From positions 1 to 51,534 of the forward strand of contig NZ_JAHLOS010000034.1 in the NCBI RefSeq assembly GCF_018917525.1: a DNA stretch of 51,534 nt, written 5' to 3'. The notes below the pieces were generated by a model. The model saw only the letters and a list, made by a program, of their open reading frames with translations. It made no database searches and was not told where the DNA came from. The position numbers and the translations under genes were made by a program. The stretch comes from Enterococcus raffinosus. Its GTDB lineage: Bacteria > Bacillota > Bacilli > Lactobacillales > Enterococcaceae. Positions 24,685-33,510 of the stretch are shown here, in pieces. Positions within the stretch are counted from its first letter, which is position 1. The number at the start of each line of letters is the position of its first letter.

Positions 24685-25875
24685 ATGATTTTATTAAAGG
24701 CTCAGAAAGTAATTACTGGCGATGGAAAGACCATTATTGAAGATGGTGGAGTTGTTTATGATGAGGACACAATTTTAGCGGTAGGAAAAGCAGATAAGCT
24801 TTTAGCGGATTTTCCACAGGCAGAGGTTCGTGATTATGGTAGTGGTACAATTCTCCCTGGATTGATGGATGCTCATATCCATCTTGGTTATTATTGGACA
24901 CAACCTGATCTGCACCGCTACAATGATTTTATGATTGCTTACTATGCACAAAAACAAGCCGAAACTTGTTTAGCCAAAGGCGTAACGACGATTCGTGATT
25001 GTTGTGGGCCGCAATTTCTGTTAGAAACATTGCGACTAGCAGCTGAAAAAGGATTCGTGAAAGCCCCACGCATCCTACACACAGATCGAGGAATTTGTAT
25101 CACTGGTGGACATGGGCACGAAGATGGGATTGAAGAGGTTGATGGTGCGGAAAATATTCGCCACACAATTCGCCGTCAAAAGAAAGATGGAGCAGATTGG
25201 ATTAAGCTATTGACGACAAATCGCGATGATATTTGCGAGTTTACTCAAGAAGAGTTGAATTCAGGTGTCGAGGAAGCACATCGCCTTGGAATGAAATGTG
25301 TGGTTCATTCAGGAACACAGCCAGGTATTCAAATGTGTATTGATGCTGGATTTGATACGATTGAGCACGGGAACTTTTTGACTGTCGAACAAGCTAAGCA
25401 AATGGTGGAAAATCAGCAATCATGGACGCCTACGATGTATGCTTATCATTTTTTGGCAGAGTATAATCAAAAGGTTCAAGAAGTTGGGGTGGATCATTCG
25501 AATCAGTCAACTGAAACCTATTCCCATCACTTAGACTTCTTTGAAAGCTCGGTACAAGCGTATTCAGAAAACTTCAAAGCAATTTATGATGAGGGTGTAA
25601 CGATTCTTGCTGGAACTGATATGGTAATGTTGGAGGCACCGAGTGTTCCAATCGTGGAAGAGTTGGAGTTAATGGTAAAATATGGACTAACACCAATCGA
25701 GGCAATTCAAACAGCTACACAAAATCCTGCAAGAGTATTCGATTTGTCTGAGATTACAGGTGAATTGAAAGCAGGATTACAAGCAGATATACTTGTTGTA
25801 GACGGAGATGCAACCACAGATATTGAGGCATTACGAAATGTTCAACAGGTATTATTGGCTGGAACAGAAGTTTAG
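24685..25875 (+). CDS. Imidazolonepropionase-like amidohydrolase
   Basis: This 396-residue metal-dependent hydrolase belongs to the amidohydrolase superfamily. HIH (64-66, DAHIHLG) binds the first metal. WIKLL gives a Lys. CVVHSG and DTIEHGN supply His ligands, and LAGTDM the Asp. GVTTIRDC and NPARVFDL...GLQADILVVDGD are typical of this group, which includes prolidase-like and imidazolonepropionase-like enzymes. The substrate cannot be told. The start ATG 24685 has GGAGGGG upstream. A cre-like TGAAAACGTTTCA (24652-24664) lies before it, one base short of the consensus. Confidence 0.88.
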   Translation: MILLKAQKVITGDGKTIIEDGGVVYDEDTILAVGKADKLLADFPQAEVRDYGSGTILPGLMDAHIHLGYYWTQPDLHRYNDFMIAYYAQKQAETCLAKGVTTIRDCCGPQFLLETLRLAAEKGFVKAPRILHTDRGICITGGHGHEDGIEEVDGAENIRHTIRRQKKDGADWIKLLTTNRDDICEFTQEELNSGVEEAHRLGMKCVVHSGTQPGIQMCIDAGFDTIEHGNFLTVEQAKQMVENQQSWTPTMYAYHFLAEYNQKVQEVGVDHSNQSTETYSHHLDFFESSVQAYSENFKAIYDEGVTILAGTDMVMLEAPSVPIVEELELMVKYGLTPIEAIQTATQNPARVFDLSEITGELKAGLQADILVVDGDATTDIEALRNVQQVLLAGTEV

Positions 25876-25883
25876 AATAGTAG

Positions 25884-25921
25884 CTGCCTCGCCAAATTGA
25901 ATGGAAATTCTGGCGAGGCAG
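25884..25921. terminator. Bidirectional terminator
   Basis: CTGCCTCGCC-AAATT and AATTC-TGGCGAGGCAG pair over more than ten GC-rich positions between convergent genes (the amidohydrolase and rnhC). Confidence 0.85.
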
Positions 25922-25925
25922 TTCT

Positions 25926-26828
25926 TTATATCAATTTTTTTGCTTTTTCTGTATTGGCAAAATGGAGCTTTGCAAATTTCCGCAATAAATCCATTCCACC
26001 CTGTCGCAATAGCTTAGCGGCAAGTTCATCCGAGGGTTTGCCTGCACCAGAAGGAACTTTTGTCCCTAATTCTAATGAAGCTTTGTCCAGTTCCTCAAGA
26101 AAACTTGCCCGACTAATAATAGAAGCTGCTGCAACAGAAAGATGATATTGTTCTCCTTTAGTAACAAAATAGATTTTTTGATCCACTCGCTGCGTTTCTT
26201 GCTTAACATACTTCATATAATTAGCTTCAGAAGTGAATTGATCAATTAGGATCGCTTCAGGTTTTGTTGGTGCAATCTGATCCAACAGTAAACGGATTGC
26301 TTGATTATGCAATGCGACTTTCATTCGAACAGCATTGTATTTCGGTTGAATTTCATTATATTTTTCCGGATTAACGACTAATAAACGATAAGGAATCAGT
26401 TCTTTGATCGCTGTTGCCATTTTTCGAATTTGATCGTCAGTAAGCATTTTTGAGTCTTTTACTCCTAGGCGTTTCAGAGCGTCAAGATGCTCTTTGTCAG
26501 CATAGGCGGCACAAACACACAACGGCCCGAAGTAACTGCCATTTCCAACTTCGTCACTGCCGAGAACAGCGAGTGAGGCAAAATTTTGGGGTAGACTATT
26601 ACTTTTTTTAGCTTCTGAGGAATCCGTTTTTCCCCAGCGAGCAGCTTCTTGTTCAGCATTGTTTCCTTGGAATAAGACCTTTCCAGAGGTATAGGCGGTA
26701 ATACTGATACCGTTTTTCTTAGCTGAGAATTCACTGTAAGGAACTTTCTTATTTAAAAGATAGTCAGCATAATAGTTTTTCAGCTTTTTGATTTCAGTTT
26801 TCGATAATTTCAATACAGCAGAACTCAT
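25926..26828 (-). CDS. rnhC: Ribonuclease HIII
   Basis: RNase HIII removes RNA from RNA-DNA hybrids and suits long hybrids rather than single ribonucleotides. It has the N-terminal TBP-like substrate-binding domain (about 1-75) and the catalytic domain. The catalytic domain opens with GSDEVGNGSYFGPL (90-103; Asp92, Glu93) and also holds GVKDSKML and AILIDQF. The HxxxxAAASI segment appears as YHLSVAAASIISRASF. The 300-residue length is usual. It is divergent from zapA, the normal neighbour in Firmicutes. Confidence 0.96.
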   Translation of the reverse strand: MSSAVLKLSKTEIKKLKNYYADYLLNKKVPYSEFSAKKNGISITAYTSGKVLFQGNNAEQEAARWGKTDSSEAKKSNSLPQNFASLAVLGSDEVGNGSYFGPLCVCAAYADKEHLDALKRLGVKDSKMLTDDQIRKMATAIKELIPYRLLVVNPEKYNEIQPKYNAVRMKVALHNQAIRLLLDQIAPTKPEAILIDQFTSEANYMKYVKQETQRVDQKIYFVTKGEQYHLSVAAASIISRASFLEELDKASLELGTKVPSGAGKPSDELAAKLLRQGGMDLLRKFAKLHFANTEKAKKLI

Positions 26829-26874
26829 AATTTTTCTCTTTTCTTTAAGTTAATTGGCTTTTAATTGATGAAAG

Positions 26875-26904
26875 TTGTACATACGAAAGATTTTAGCATA
26901 TAAT
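26875..26904 (+). promoter_or_regulatory. Promoter of zapA-cvpA-mutS2
   Basis: -35 TTGTAC (26875-26880) and -10 TATAAT (26899-26904) with an 18-nt spacer lie in the gap between divergent rnhC and zapA, about 55 nt before the zapA start. Confidence 0.6.
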
Positions 26905-26965
26905 ATATTAGTATTTTTGTTACCAGAATTTTTTTATAAAAATAGTTTTAGGAAGGTTGATCGAT

Positions 26966-27400
26966 ATGGCGCAAAATCGCTATAAGGCAGTCGTTGCCGG
27001 TCAGACTTATACTATCATTGGACAAGAATCCAAGCAACATATGGATATGGTTACCGCTTTGGTCAATGAACAGTTAAATGAGATCATGTCGTTATCACCT
27101 GGGATTACGCAAGAAAAGGCCACGATGTTATTGGCGATCAATGCAGTCTCAGATCAATTGAAAAAGCAAGAAGCGTTAATGAAGTTAGAAAAACAACAGT
27201 ATACGCTTGAAGGGCAAGCCGCCCATAATCTAGAATTAGAAAATCGTATCAAGAAAATCGAAGCAATTGAAGCCGAAGCCAAAGAAATCATGCGGAAAAA
27301 TGGAAAAGAAAATGTTCCAATCCGAAATCACGTAGAAGCGCAACAAATCGTTAATGAAAATCGAAAGCGTGAGATTCAAAAAAGAGCGGCAAATAAATAA
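26966..27400 (+). CDS. zapA: Cell division protein ZapA
   Basis: ZapA promotes bundling of FtsZ at the division site. The 144 residues have the ZapA fold: an N-terminal beta part (MAQNRYKAVVAGQTYTIIG, 1-19) and HMDMVTALVNEQLNEIM. A long coiled coil (about 60-110) is followed by a Lys/Arg-rich tail. The start is ATG at 26966 with TAGGAAGG nine nt upstream, rather than a TTG nine nt earlier. It is followed within 12 nt by cvpA. Confidence 0.93.
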   Translation: MAQNRYKAVVAGQTYTIIGQESKQHMDMVTALVNEQLNEIMSLSPGITQEKATMLLAINAVSDQLKKQEALMKLEKQQYTLEGQAAHNLELENRIKKIEAIEAEAKEIMRKNGKENVPIRNHVEAQQIVNENRKREIQKRAANK

Positions 27401-27412
27401 GTGAGGGATACT

Positions 27413-27961
27413 ATGTTAACATTGGTAATTTTATTTGCATTACTGCTATCTTTTTATGTAGGCTATCGTCGCGGTACAGCCTATCAGATAGTATTTTCGA
27501 TTGGATACCTGATATCCTTCATAGTTGCTCGGATGTTTTATCAGCAATTAGGATCTCATTTGGATTTATTCGTACCTTATCCATCCGTTACCAGTGAATC
27601 AAAAATGGTCTATTACTCAGTTGAACAAGCTTTCAATTTGGATAAGGCTTTTTACGCCGGTGTGGCGTTCGTCATGATTTTAGTCGTTGGCTGGTTGGTG
27701 ACGCATTTGTTTGCAATTTTTTTCAAGGATTTACTATTCAAAGTGCTTATTCCTCAATATGATGGTATTATAGCGGGAATCTTACAATTAATTGTTTGTT
27801 ATGTTAGTATTTTTTTGATTTTAAAGTTGGTCAGTTTCGTACCGATGGCATTACTCCAAAATCAAATCGAAGGAAGTTGGTATGCTCGATTTATGATCGA
27901 ACATTCGCTGTTCCTGAGTTCACATTTTAACAATTTGTGGGTGACAAATATTATTGGATAA
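27413..27961 (+). CDS. CvpA family membrane protein
   Basis: The 182-residue protein has four hydrophobic segments (about 1-15, 20-37, 70-90 and 110-140) and the short arginine motif YRRGTAYQIV after the first helix, as in the CvpA / colicin V production family (YshB). The start ATG 27413 follows GTGAGGG, so the frame's earlier GTG at 27401 is the ribosome site, not the start. The exact function in Firmicutes is unclear. It sits between zapA and mutS2; the polX gene that lies here in Bacillus is absent. Confidence 0.85.
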   Translation: MLTLVILFALLLSFYVGYRRGTAYQIVFSIGYLISFIVARMFYQQLGSHLDLFVPYPSVTSESKMVYYSVEQAFNLDKAFYAGVAFVMILVVGWLVTHLFAIFFKDLLFKVLIPQYDGIIAGILQLIVCYVSIFLILKLVSFVPMALLQNQIEGSWYARFMIEHSLFLSSHFNNLWVTNIIG

Positions 27962-28021
27962 TTTAAAAACCGGGACGCTGTTTGACAGGTTTCGGTTTAT
28001 TTATGTATAGAAGGTGAAAAA

Positions 28022-30382
28022 ATGAATGAACGTATTCTAAAAACATTAGAGTTCGAACAAGTAAAGAAAATGATTCAACAGTATTTAACGACTGAACAAG
28101 GGGAAGAAGAAATCCGTCAATTAACACCTTCTAATGATGAGGATACTATCCAGTCTTGGCTGGATGAAACGGAAGACGGAATGAAGGTTCAACGCTTGCG
28201 CGGAGGACTGCCAATTCCCAAATTGAACAATATCAAGCCACATATGAAGCGAATCGAAATCGGAGCTAATCTAAATGGATTAGAGCTGGCCGAGGTCTCG
28301 CGTGTACTTTCTACTACAAGTGAACTGGTTCGTTTTATTGAAGATTTGAAAGATAGTGAATTAGAGTTTTTACGTTTATATTTCTGGGAAGAACAATTAA
28401 CCACTTTACCTGAACTAAGTGGAAAATTACGTCGTTCGGTAGAAGAAGACGGACGTGTTCGAGACGAGGCTTCGCCAGAATTACGTACAATCCGCAGTCA
28501 GATCCGCCGTAGTGAACAGACAATCCGTGAACAACTAGATGGATTGATTCGAGGGAAAAATGCAAAGTATCTGAGTGATAGTTTGATCACAATGCGAAAT
28601 GATCGATATGTGATTCCCGTGAAGCAAGAATACCGAGGTGTTTTTGGCGGAGTTGTCCATGACCAGAGTGCTTCTGGTCAAACCTTATTCATGGAACCAA
28701 AACAAGTTGTTGAGTTAAATAACCGGTTACGTCAGCAACAAATCGCAGAACGGACTGAGATTGAGCGTATTTTAGCTGAGTTATCTGCAGAATTGGTGGC
28801 CCCTCGTAAAGACATTTTACACAATGCCTATGTATTGGGACGTTTTGATTTGATGAATGCTAAGGCACGCTTTGCCAAAGCTCTAAAAGCAGTCGTACCA
28901 ATGATTAATCAAGAAAATCATGTGTTTTTTAAGCAAGCACGTCATCCATTATTAGATCAAGAAACAGCGGTAGCCAATGATCTTATGATTGGAGAAGGTT
29001 TTCAGGCTGTCGTTATTACCGGACCAAATACCGGTGGGAAAACTATATCTCTAAAAACTCTCGGTCTTTTACAGTTGATGGGACAAGCTGGACTTCCGTT
29101 ACCTGTCGGTGAGGAAAGCGAAATGGGCATTTTTAGCGAAGTATTTGCTGATATTGGTGATGAGCAATCAATTGAACAAAGCTTATCGACATTTTCTTCT
29201 CATATGACGAATATTGTTTCAATTTTAGATAAAATTGATGAGCATAGTTTAGTGTTGTTTGATGAACTAGGTGCAGGAACTGATCCACAAGAGGGAGCAG
29301 CATTAGCAATCGCGATATTGGATGCGGTGGGAGCAAAATCTTCCTATGTAATGGCGACCACCCACTATCCGGAATTAAAGATTTATGGCTATAATCGATC
29401 AAATACAATCAATGCTAGTATGGAATTTGATGTTGATACATTAAGCCCGACCTATCGACTATTAATCGGCGTTCCTGGACGTAGTAATGCTTTTGAAATT
29501 TCTCGTCGACTTGGGTTAGATCCATTGGTGATTGAAAATGCTAAGCAAATCATTGATGAGGAAAGCCAAGATTTAAACGAAATGATTTCTGATTTGGAGA
29601 ATCAACGAAAGGCGACGGAAACAGAGTATTTAGAGATTCGCCATTATGTAGATGAATCCGAAAAATTGTATCGGGATTTGAAAAATGCTTATTCTTATTT
29701 CTTCGATGAACGAGAGAAGGAAATGGAAAAAGCCCGTAAAGAAGCCAATAAGATTGTAAATGAAGCAGAAGAAAATGCTGAAAAAATTATCAAGGACATT
29801 CGTCAGATGCAGTTAGATGGTCAAGGAAATGTAAAAGAACATCAATTAATTGATGCAAAGACCCAATTAGCTGATCTTAAACAAGACGAAAATCTTAAGA
29901 AAAATAAGGTTCTGCAAAAAGCCAAAGCAAAAAAACAATTTAAACCGAATGATGAAGTGATTGTGGAAACATACGGTCAACGCGGAACGCTAATTAAAAA
30001 AGTTGGCGATAATGAATGGCAGGTCCAACTAGGAATTTTGAAAATGACTGTATCTGAAGATGATATGACTTTGACTACACCCGTGGAAGAACCGAAGCAG
30101 CGTGTAATCACAGGCGTCCAACGCGGAGCTAGTTCCAAAGTAAAACCAGAGTTGGATTTACGCGGGAAACGTTATGAAGAGGCCTTAGCAGAAGTAGATC
30201 AATACATTGATGCAGCACTTTTAGCCAACTTTGCTCAAGTACGAATCATTCATGGTAAGGGAACAGGCGCTCTGCGTAAGGGAATCACTGACTATTTAAA
30301 AAATAATCGTAATGTTCAGAGCTTCGAATTTGCTCCGGCAAACCAAGGCGGAAGCGGGGCAACAGTGGTGACATTTAAATAG
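28022..30382 (+). CDS. mutS2: Endonuclease MutS2
   Basis: MutS2 is a MutS-like ATPase with a nuclease domain. It suppresses recombination and, in Bacillus, senses collided ribosomes. The 786 residues run from the clamp and lever core (about 1-310) to an ATPase with Walker A GPNTGGKT (about 335), a signature in SIEQSLSTFSSH and Walker B FDELGAGTDPQEGAAL. A coiled coil follows (about 510-620). A KOW-like segment comes next (FKPNDEVIVETYGQRGT). The C-terminal Smr nuclease domain holds LDLRGKRYEEA and HGKGTGALR. No frameshift is seen. Confidence 0.97.
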   Translation: MNERILKTLEFEQVKKMIQQYLTTEQGEEEIRQLTPSNDEDTIQSWLDETEDGMKVQRLRGGLPIPKLNNIKPHMKRIEIGANLNGLELAEVSRVLSTTSELVRFIEDLKDSELEFLRLYFWEEQLTTLPELSGKLRRSVEEDGRVRDEASPELRTIRSQIRRSEQTIREQLDGLIRGKNAKYLSDSLITMRNDRYVIPVKQEYRGVFGGVVHDQSASGQTLFMEPKQVVELNNRLRQQQIAERTEIERILAELSAELVAPRKDILHNAYVLGRFDLMNAKARFAKALKAVVPMINQENHVFFKQARHPLLDQETAVANDLMIGEGFQAVVITGPNTGGKTISLKTLGLLQLMGQAGLPLPVGEESEMGIFSEVFADIGDEQSIEQSLSTFSSHMTNIVSILDKIDEHSLVLFDELGAGTDPQEGAALAIAILDAVGAKSSYVMATTHYPELKIYGYNRSNTINASMEFDVDTLSPTYRLLIGVPGRSNAFEISRRLGLDPLVIENAKQIIDEESQDLNEMISDLENQRKATETEYLEIRHYVDESEKLYRDLKNAYSYFFDEREKEMEKARKEANKIVNEAEENAEKIIKDIRQMQLDGQGNVKEHQLIDAKTQLADLKQDENLKKNKVLQKAKAKKQFKPNDEVIVETYGQRGTLIKKVGDNEWQVQLGILKMTVSEDDMTLTTPVEEPKQRVITGVQRGASSKVKPELDLRGKRYEEALAEVDQYIDAALLANFAQVRIIHGKGTGALRKGITDYLKNNRNVQSFEFAPANQGGSGATVVTFK

Positions 30383-30424
30383 TTTACAAGTGTAAGCAGA
30401 ACAGTAGCGAAGAAAATCGGACCG

Positions 30425-30433
30425 TGCTATACT
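30425..30433 (+). promoter_or_regulatory. Extended -10 promoter for trxA
   Basis: TG-C-TATACT lies about 64 nt before the trxA start. The -35 match is poor. Confidence 0.5.
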
Positions 30434-30496
30434 ACTTTTAGTAAGAAAAACGGGTGCCAATTTTTAACGCATCCAAGTTATATAGGAGGAATTCAA

Positions 30497-30811
30497 ATGT
30501 CACAAGTAGTTACTGATAAAACTTTTAACGAAGAAACAGATAACGGTCTTGTTTTGATCGACTTTTGGGCAACATGGTGTGGGCCTTGTCGCATGCAAGC
30601 ACCGATCTTAGAACAATTATCCGAAGAATACGATGAAGATGAATTCAGAGTCGTAAAAATGGATGTGGATGAAAATCCTGAAACACCAGCATCCTTCGGC
30701 ATTATGAGCATCCCAACATTGGTTTTAAAGAAGGATGGACAAGTTGTTGATAAAGTAATTGGTGTTCATTCAAAAGATCAACTAAAGGAGCTTATCCAAG
30801 CTCACATGTAA
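30497..30811 (+). CDS. trxA: Thioredoxin
   Basis: The 104-residue thioredoxin reduces protein disulfides in the cytoplasm. It has the active site WATWCGPCR (Cys28, Cys31) and the conserved cis-Pro in SIPTLVLKK, preceded by VVKMDVDENP. The start is ATG at 30497 with TAGGAGGAATTC upstream. It sits between mutS2 and uvrC, as in other Firmicutes. Confidence 0.97.
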   Translation: MSQVVTDKTFNEETDNGLVLIDFWATWCGPCRMQAPILEQLSEEYDEDEFRVVKMDVDENPETPASFGIMSIPTLVLKKDGQVVDKVIGVHSKDQLKELIQAHM

Positions 30812-30818
30812 GAAATTG

Positions 30819-30844
30819 AGCTGGGCATTTTGTCCAGCTTTTTT
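30819..30844 (+). terminator. Terminator of trxA
   Basis: AGCTGGGCA and TGTCCAGCT around TTT (one G-T pair) are followed by TTTTTT. Confidence 0.9.
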
Positions 30845-30911
30845 GTCAGTTTAGCTTTACTGTATATAGATAGTATTAATCTAATGATATAGCTCTGAAG
30901 GGAAGCAACTT

Positions 30912-32687
30912 ATGAACGAACGAATCAAAAATAAATTAGCGCTTTTACCAGATCAACCGGGCTGTTATCTGATGAAAGACAAAAACGGCACAATTATTTA
31001 TGTCGGAAAAGCTAAAATTCTAAAAAATAGGGTACGATCTTATTTTACTGGCAGTCACAATACGAAAACAGAGCGACTAGTCAGTGAAATCGTGGATTTT
31101 GAATATATCGTCACAGAGTCCAACATCGAAGCATTACTACTTGAAATCAATTTGATCAAGAAAAATGATCCTAAGTACAACATCATGCTGAAGGACGACA
31201 AGACCTACCCTTTTCTAAAGATCACTAATGAAAAATATCCTCGTTTGATGATTACGCGAAAAGTTTTAAAGGACAAGGCGCATTATTTTGGCCCTTATCC
31301 CGATGTAAATGCAGCTAATGAAACAAAGAAATTATTGGATCGATTATTTCCATTAAGGAAGTGCAAGCCGTCACAAAAAACGCCTTGTCTTTATTATCAT
31401 TTAGGCCAATGTTTATGTCCCTATGCTTTTCATGTTGACCCTCAGGTTTATAAGGATATGGTAGAAGAAATCAAACGGTTCTTAAATGGGGGACACACAG
31501 AGATTCAGAAGCAATTAGAAGAAAAAATGAAACTAGCAGCTGCCGATATGGAGTTTGAAAAGGCAGCGGAATACCGTGATCAGATTAGAGCAATTGAAAC
31601 GGTTATGACGAAACAAAAAATGACAAATACAGACTTGGTTGATCGGGATATTTTCGGTTATGCGACAGACAAAGGCTGGATGTGTGTACAGGTTTTCTTT
31701 GTGCGGCAAGGGAAATTAATTGAGCGAGATGTTTCGATGTTTCCATTTTATAATGATGCAGAAGAGGATTTTTTAACCTACATTGGACAGTTTTATCAAG
31801 AAAATGAACACTTTATTCCTAAAGAGGTTTTGATTCCTGATAATATTGACAAGCCTAGTGTTGAAGCGATGCTGGCAACAAAAATTTTACAACCACAACG
31901 TGGAGAAAAGAAAAAGCTAGTAAAATTGGCAGGGAAAAATGCTCAAGTTGCCTTGAATGAAAAATTCGATCTAATCGGTCGAAGTGAAGCACGAACAATT
32001 GGTGCGGTTGAAAAATTAGGCGACGCTATGAATATTCCCGCACCGATTCGAATTGAAGCGTTTGATAACTCTAATATCATGGGAACAGATCCAGTATCTG
32101 CCATGGTGGTTTTTATTGATGGAAAACCTGCTAAAAAAGAGTATCGTAAGTATAAAATCAAAACAGTCAAAGGCCCGGATGACTACGCTTCAATGCGTGA
32201 AGTCATTTATCGTCGATACTCTCGGGTATTAAAAGAAGGGTTGCCATTTCCAGATTTAATTGTGATTGATGGAGGGAAAGGCCAAGTTGATGTCGCGAAA
32301 GATGTATTAGCTAATCAATTAGGGATTGATATCCCAATCGCTGGTCTGGCAAAAGATGACAAACACAAGACGAGTGAATTGTTATTTGGTCCAGAGTTAA
32401 ACATAGTGCCTTTGGAACGTAATTCACAAGAATTTTTCTTGCTGCAACGTATTCAAGATGAAGTCCATCGCTTTGCGATTACTTTCCATCGCCAGCTACG
32501 CAGTAAAAATAGTTTTGCCTCGAAATTAGATAACATTGACGGATTAGGTCCGAAACGTAAAAAAATGTTGCTGAAGGAATTTAAGTCATTAAAGAATATC
32601 CAAGCCGCTAGCGTAGATGAGTTACAAGAAGTAGGTTTGCCCAAACAGGTAGCTGAAAATACATTTAATCAATTGCAAGAAAAATGA
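30912..32687 (+). CDS. uvrC: Excinuclease ABC subunit C
   Basis: UvrC makes the two cuts around a DNA lesion in nucleotide excision repair. The 591 residues show the GIY-YIG domain ([26 protein letters not shown], about 17-42). A Cys-rich patch follows (about 155-175, [21 protein letters not shown]), then the UVR helix ([18 protein letters not shown], about 215-232). The RNase H-like nuclease has [21 protein letters not shown] and [13 protein letters not shown]-terminal helix-hairpin-helix comes last ([16 protein letters not shown]). Confidence 0.98.
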   Translation: MNERIKNKLALLPDQPGCYLMKDKNGTIIYVGKAKILKNRVRSYFTGSHNTKTERLVSEIVDFEYIVTESNIEALLLEINLIKKNDPKYNIMLKDDKTYPFLKITNEKYPRLMITRKVLKDKAHYFGPYPDVNAANETKKLLDRLFPLRKCKPSQKTPCLYYHLGQCLCPYAFHVDPQVYKDMVEEIKRFLNGGHTEIQKQLEEKMKLAAADMEFEKAAEYRDQIRAIETVMTKQKMTNTDLVDRDIFGYATDKGWMCVQVFFVRQGKLIERDVSMFPFYNDAEEDFLTYIGQFYQENEHFIPKEVLIPDNIDKPSVEAMLATKILQPQRGEKKKLVKLAGKNAQVALNEKFDLIGRSEARTIGAVEKLGDAMNIPAPIRIEAFDNSNIMGTDPVSAMVVFIDGKPAKKEYRKYKIKTVKGPDDYASMREVIYRRYSRVLKEGLPFPDLIVIDGGKGQVDVAKDVLANQLGIDIPIAGLAKDDKHKTSELLFGPELNIVPLERNSQEFFLLQRIQDEVHRFAITFHRQLRSKNSFASKLDNIDGLGPKRKKMLLKEFKSLKNIQAASVDELQEVGLPKQVAENTFNQLQEK

Positions 32688-32688
32688 T

Positions 32689-32735
32689 GTATAGCACCCT
32701 TTACACGAAATGTAAAGGGTGCTATACTTTTTTTA
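32689..32735 (+). terminator. uvrC terminator made of two copies of a 17-bp element; also contains a promoter
   Basis: Perfect 17-bp arms (GTATAGCACCCTTTACA at 32689-32705 and its complement at 32711-32727) with loop CGAAA precede a T-run, so this is an intrinsic terminator right after the uvrC stop. The same bases contain a promoter: -35 TTTACA (32700-32705), 17 nt, -10 TATACT (32723-32728). By symmetry a mirror promoter (TTTACA/TATACA) exists on the minus strand. Confidence 0.85.
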
Positions 32736-32740
32736 TAAAA

Positions 32741-32757
32741 TGTAAAGGCACCTATAC
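32741..32757 (-). promoter_or_regulatory. Third copy of the 17-bp element; candidate operator of the XRE operon
   Basis: TGTAAAGGCACCTATAC is, on the minus strand, GTATAG-GTG-CCTTTACA. That is the same element as in the terminator arms, with only the three central bases changed. It lies about 6-22 nt after the expected transcription start and just before the GAGGAG ribosome site. It fits an operator for the XRE regulator encoded next, but binding is not shown. Confidence 0.55.
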
Positions 32758-32774
32758 ATTTGAGGAGTGGTCGT

Positions 32775-32978
32775 TTGAAAAATCGAATCCAAGAATTACG
32801 CAAAGAACGCAAGATGACTCAAAGTGAACTGGCTGATCATTTAGAAGTGACTCGCCAAACGATTATTTCTTTAGAAAATGGCCGATATAATGCTTCATTA
32901 ATTTTAGCCTATAAAATTTCGCGATTTTTCGGTTTAATGATAGAAGAGGTTTTCATTTTTGATGAGGAGGATGAGTAA
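32775..32978 (+). CDS. XRE family transcriptional regulator
   Basis: The 67-residue protein is almost all helix-turn-helix (MKNRIQELRKERKMTQSELADHLEVTRQTIISLENGRYNASLILAYKIS), the small-regulator type with an acidic tail (FIFDEEDE). It is close to the YvaO/YozG-like one-domain regulators that control neighbouring ABC exporters. I chose TTG at 32775 with GAGGAG seven nt upstream; a longer in-frame TTG at 32760 lacks a site. The next gene starts at the last base of the stop (TAATG). Confidence 0.92.
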   Translation: MKNRIQELRKERKMTQSELADHLEVTRQTIISLENGRYNASLILAYKISRFFGLMIEEVFIFDEEDE

Positions 32979-33442
32979 TGAAGGAATTGTCAAAACAAGA
33001 TCGCGAATACCGAGAAAAGTTACGTAAAAAGAATATAGGATATTTAATTGCAATTGTTTTTATGTTGGCTTGTTCTGCAATACTATTTATTGGAACAAAG
33101 TGGTATGAGTTGAAAATAAATGACCATGCAGTAGGATTTTTGTCAGGATTCTTTTTTTCACTCTGTGCAGTATTTGTGATTTTTCTCTTTAAAAATCGCC
33201 AAACGATGAAGAATCCTGAAAAATTAAGACAGGAACGTATCGTTAAGACAGATGAGAGAAATATTGAGATTTCTGCGAAGGCCCTACAAATCACGACCTT
33301 TGTGATGGTTATTAGCTTAGCTATTTTGAGCTTAGTTGGCAGTTTCGTTTCAAGAACATTAATGACAACAGCTAGCGGATTGCTAAATTTGTTTTTAATC
33401 AGTTATATAATTAGCTATTTTTTCTACAAAAAGAAACTATAA
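32978..33442 (+). CDS. Membrane protein of the XRE-NatAB operon
   Basis: The 154-residue protein has four hydrophobic segments (about 21-40, 49-68, 104-125 and 128-150). Between the second and third is a basic cytoplasmic loop (KNRQTMKNPEKLRQERIVKTDERNIEISAKA). This loop resembles that of small regulator-linked membrane proteins in which the segment TDERN is conserved. The function is not known. It overlaps the regulator by one base and lies 68 nt before the ABC genes, so it probably belongs to the same transcript. Confidence 0.78.
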   Translation: MKELSKQDREYREKLRKKNIGYLIAIVFMLACSAILFIGTKWYELKINDHAVGFLSGFFFSLCAVFVIFLFKNRQTMKNPEKLRQERIVKTDERNIEISAKALQITTFVMVISLAILSLVGSFVSRTLMTTASGLLNLFLISYIISYFFYKKKL

Positions 33443-33510
33443 GCATTCAGTGATATATTCACTTTTCACTTTTGGGGAAAGTGGATTTAATAATAAAAAG
33501 GAGTGAGAAG

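Noticed and set aside
25897-26145. Plus-strand 82-residue frame
   Set aside because: It lies antisense inside rnhC and begins in the bidirectional terminator region, with no ribosome site.
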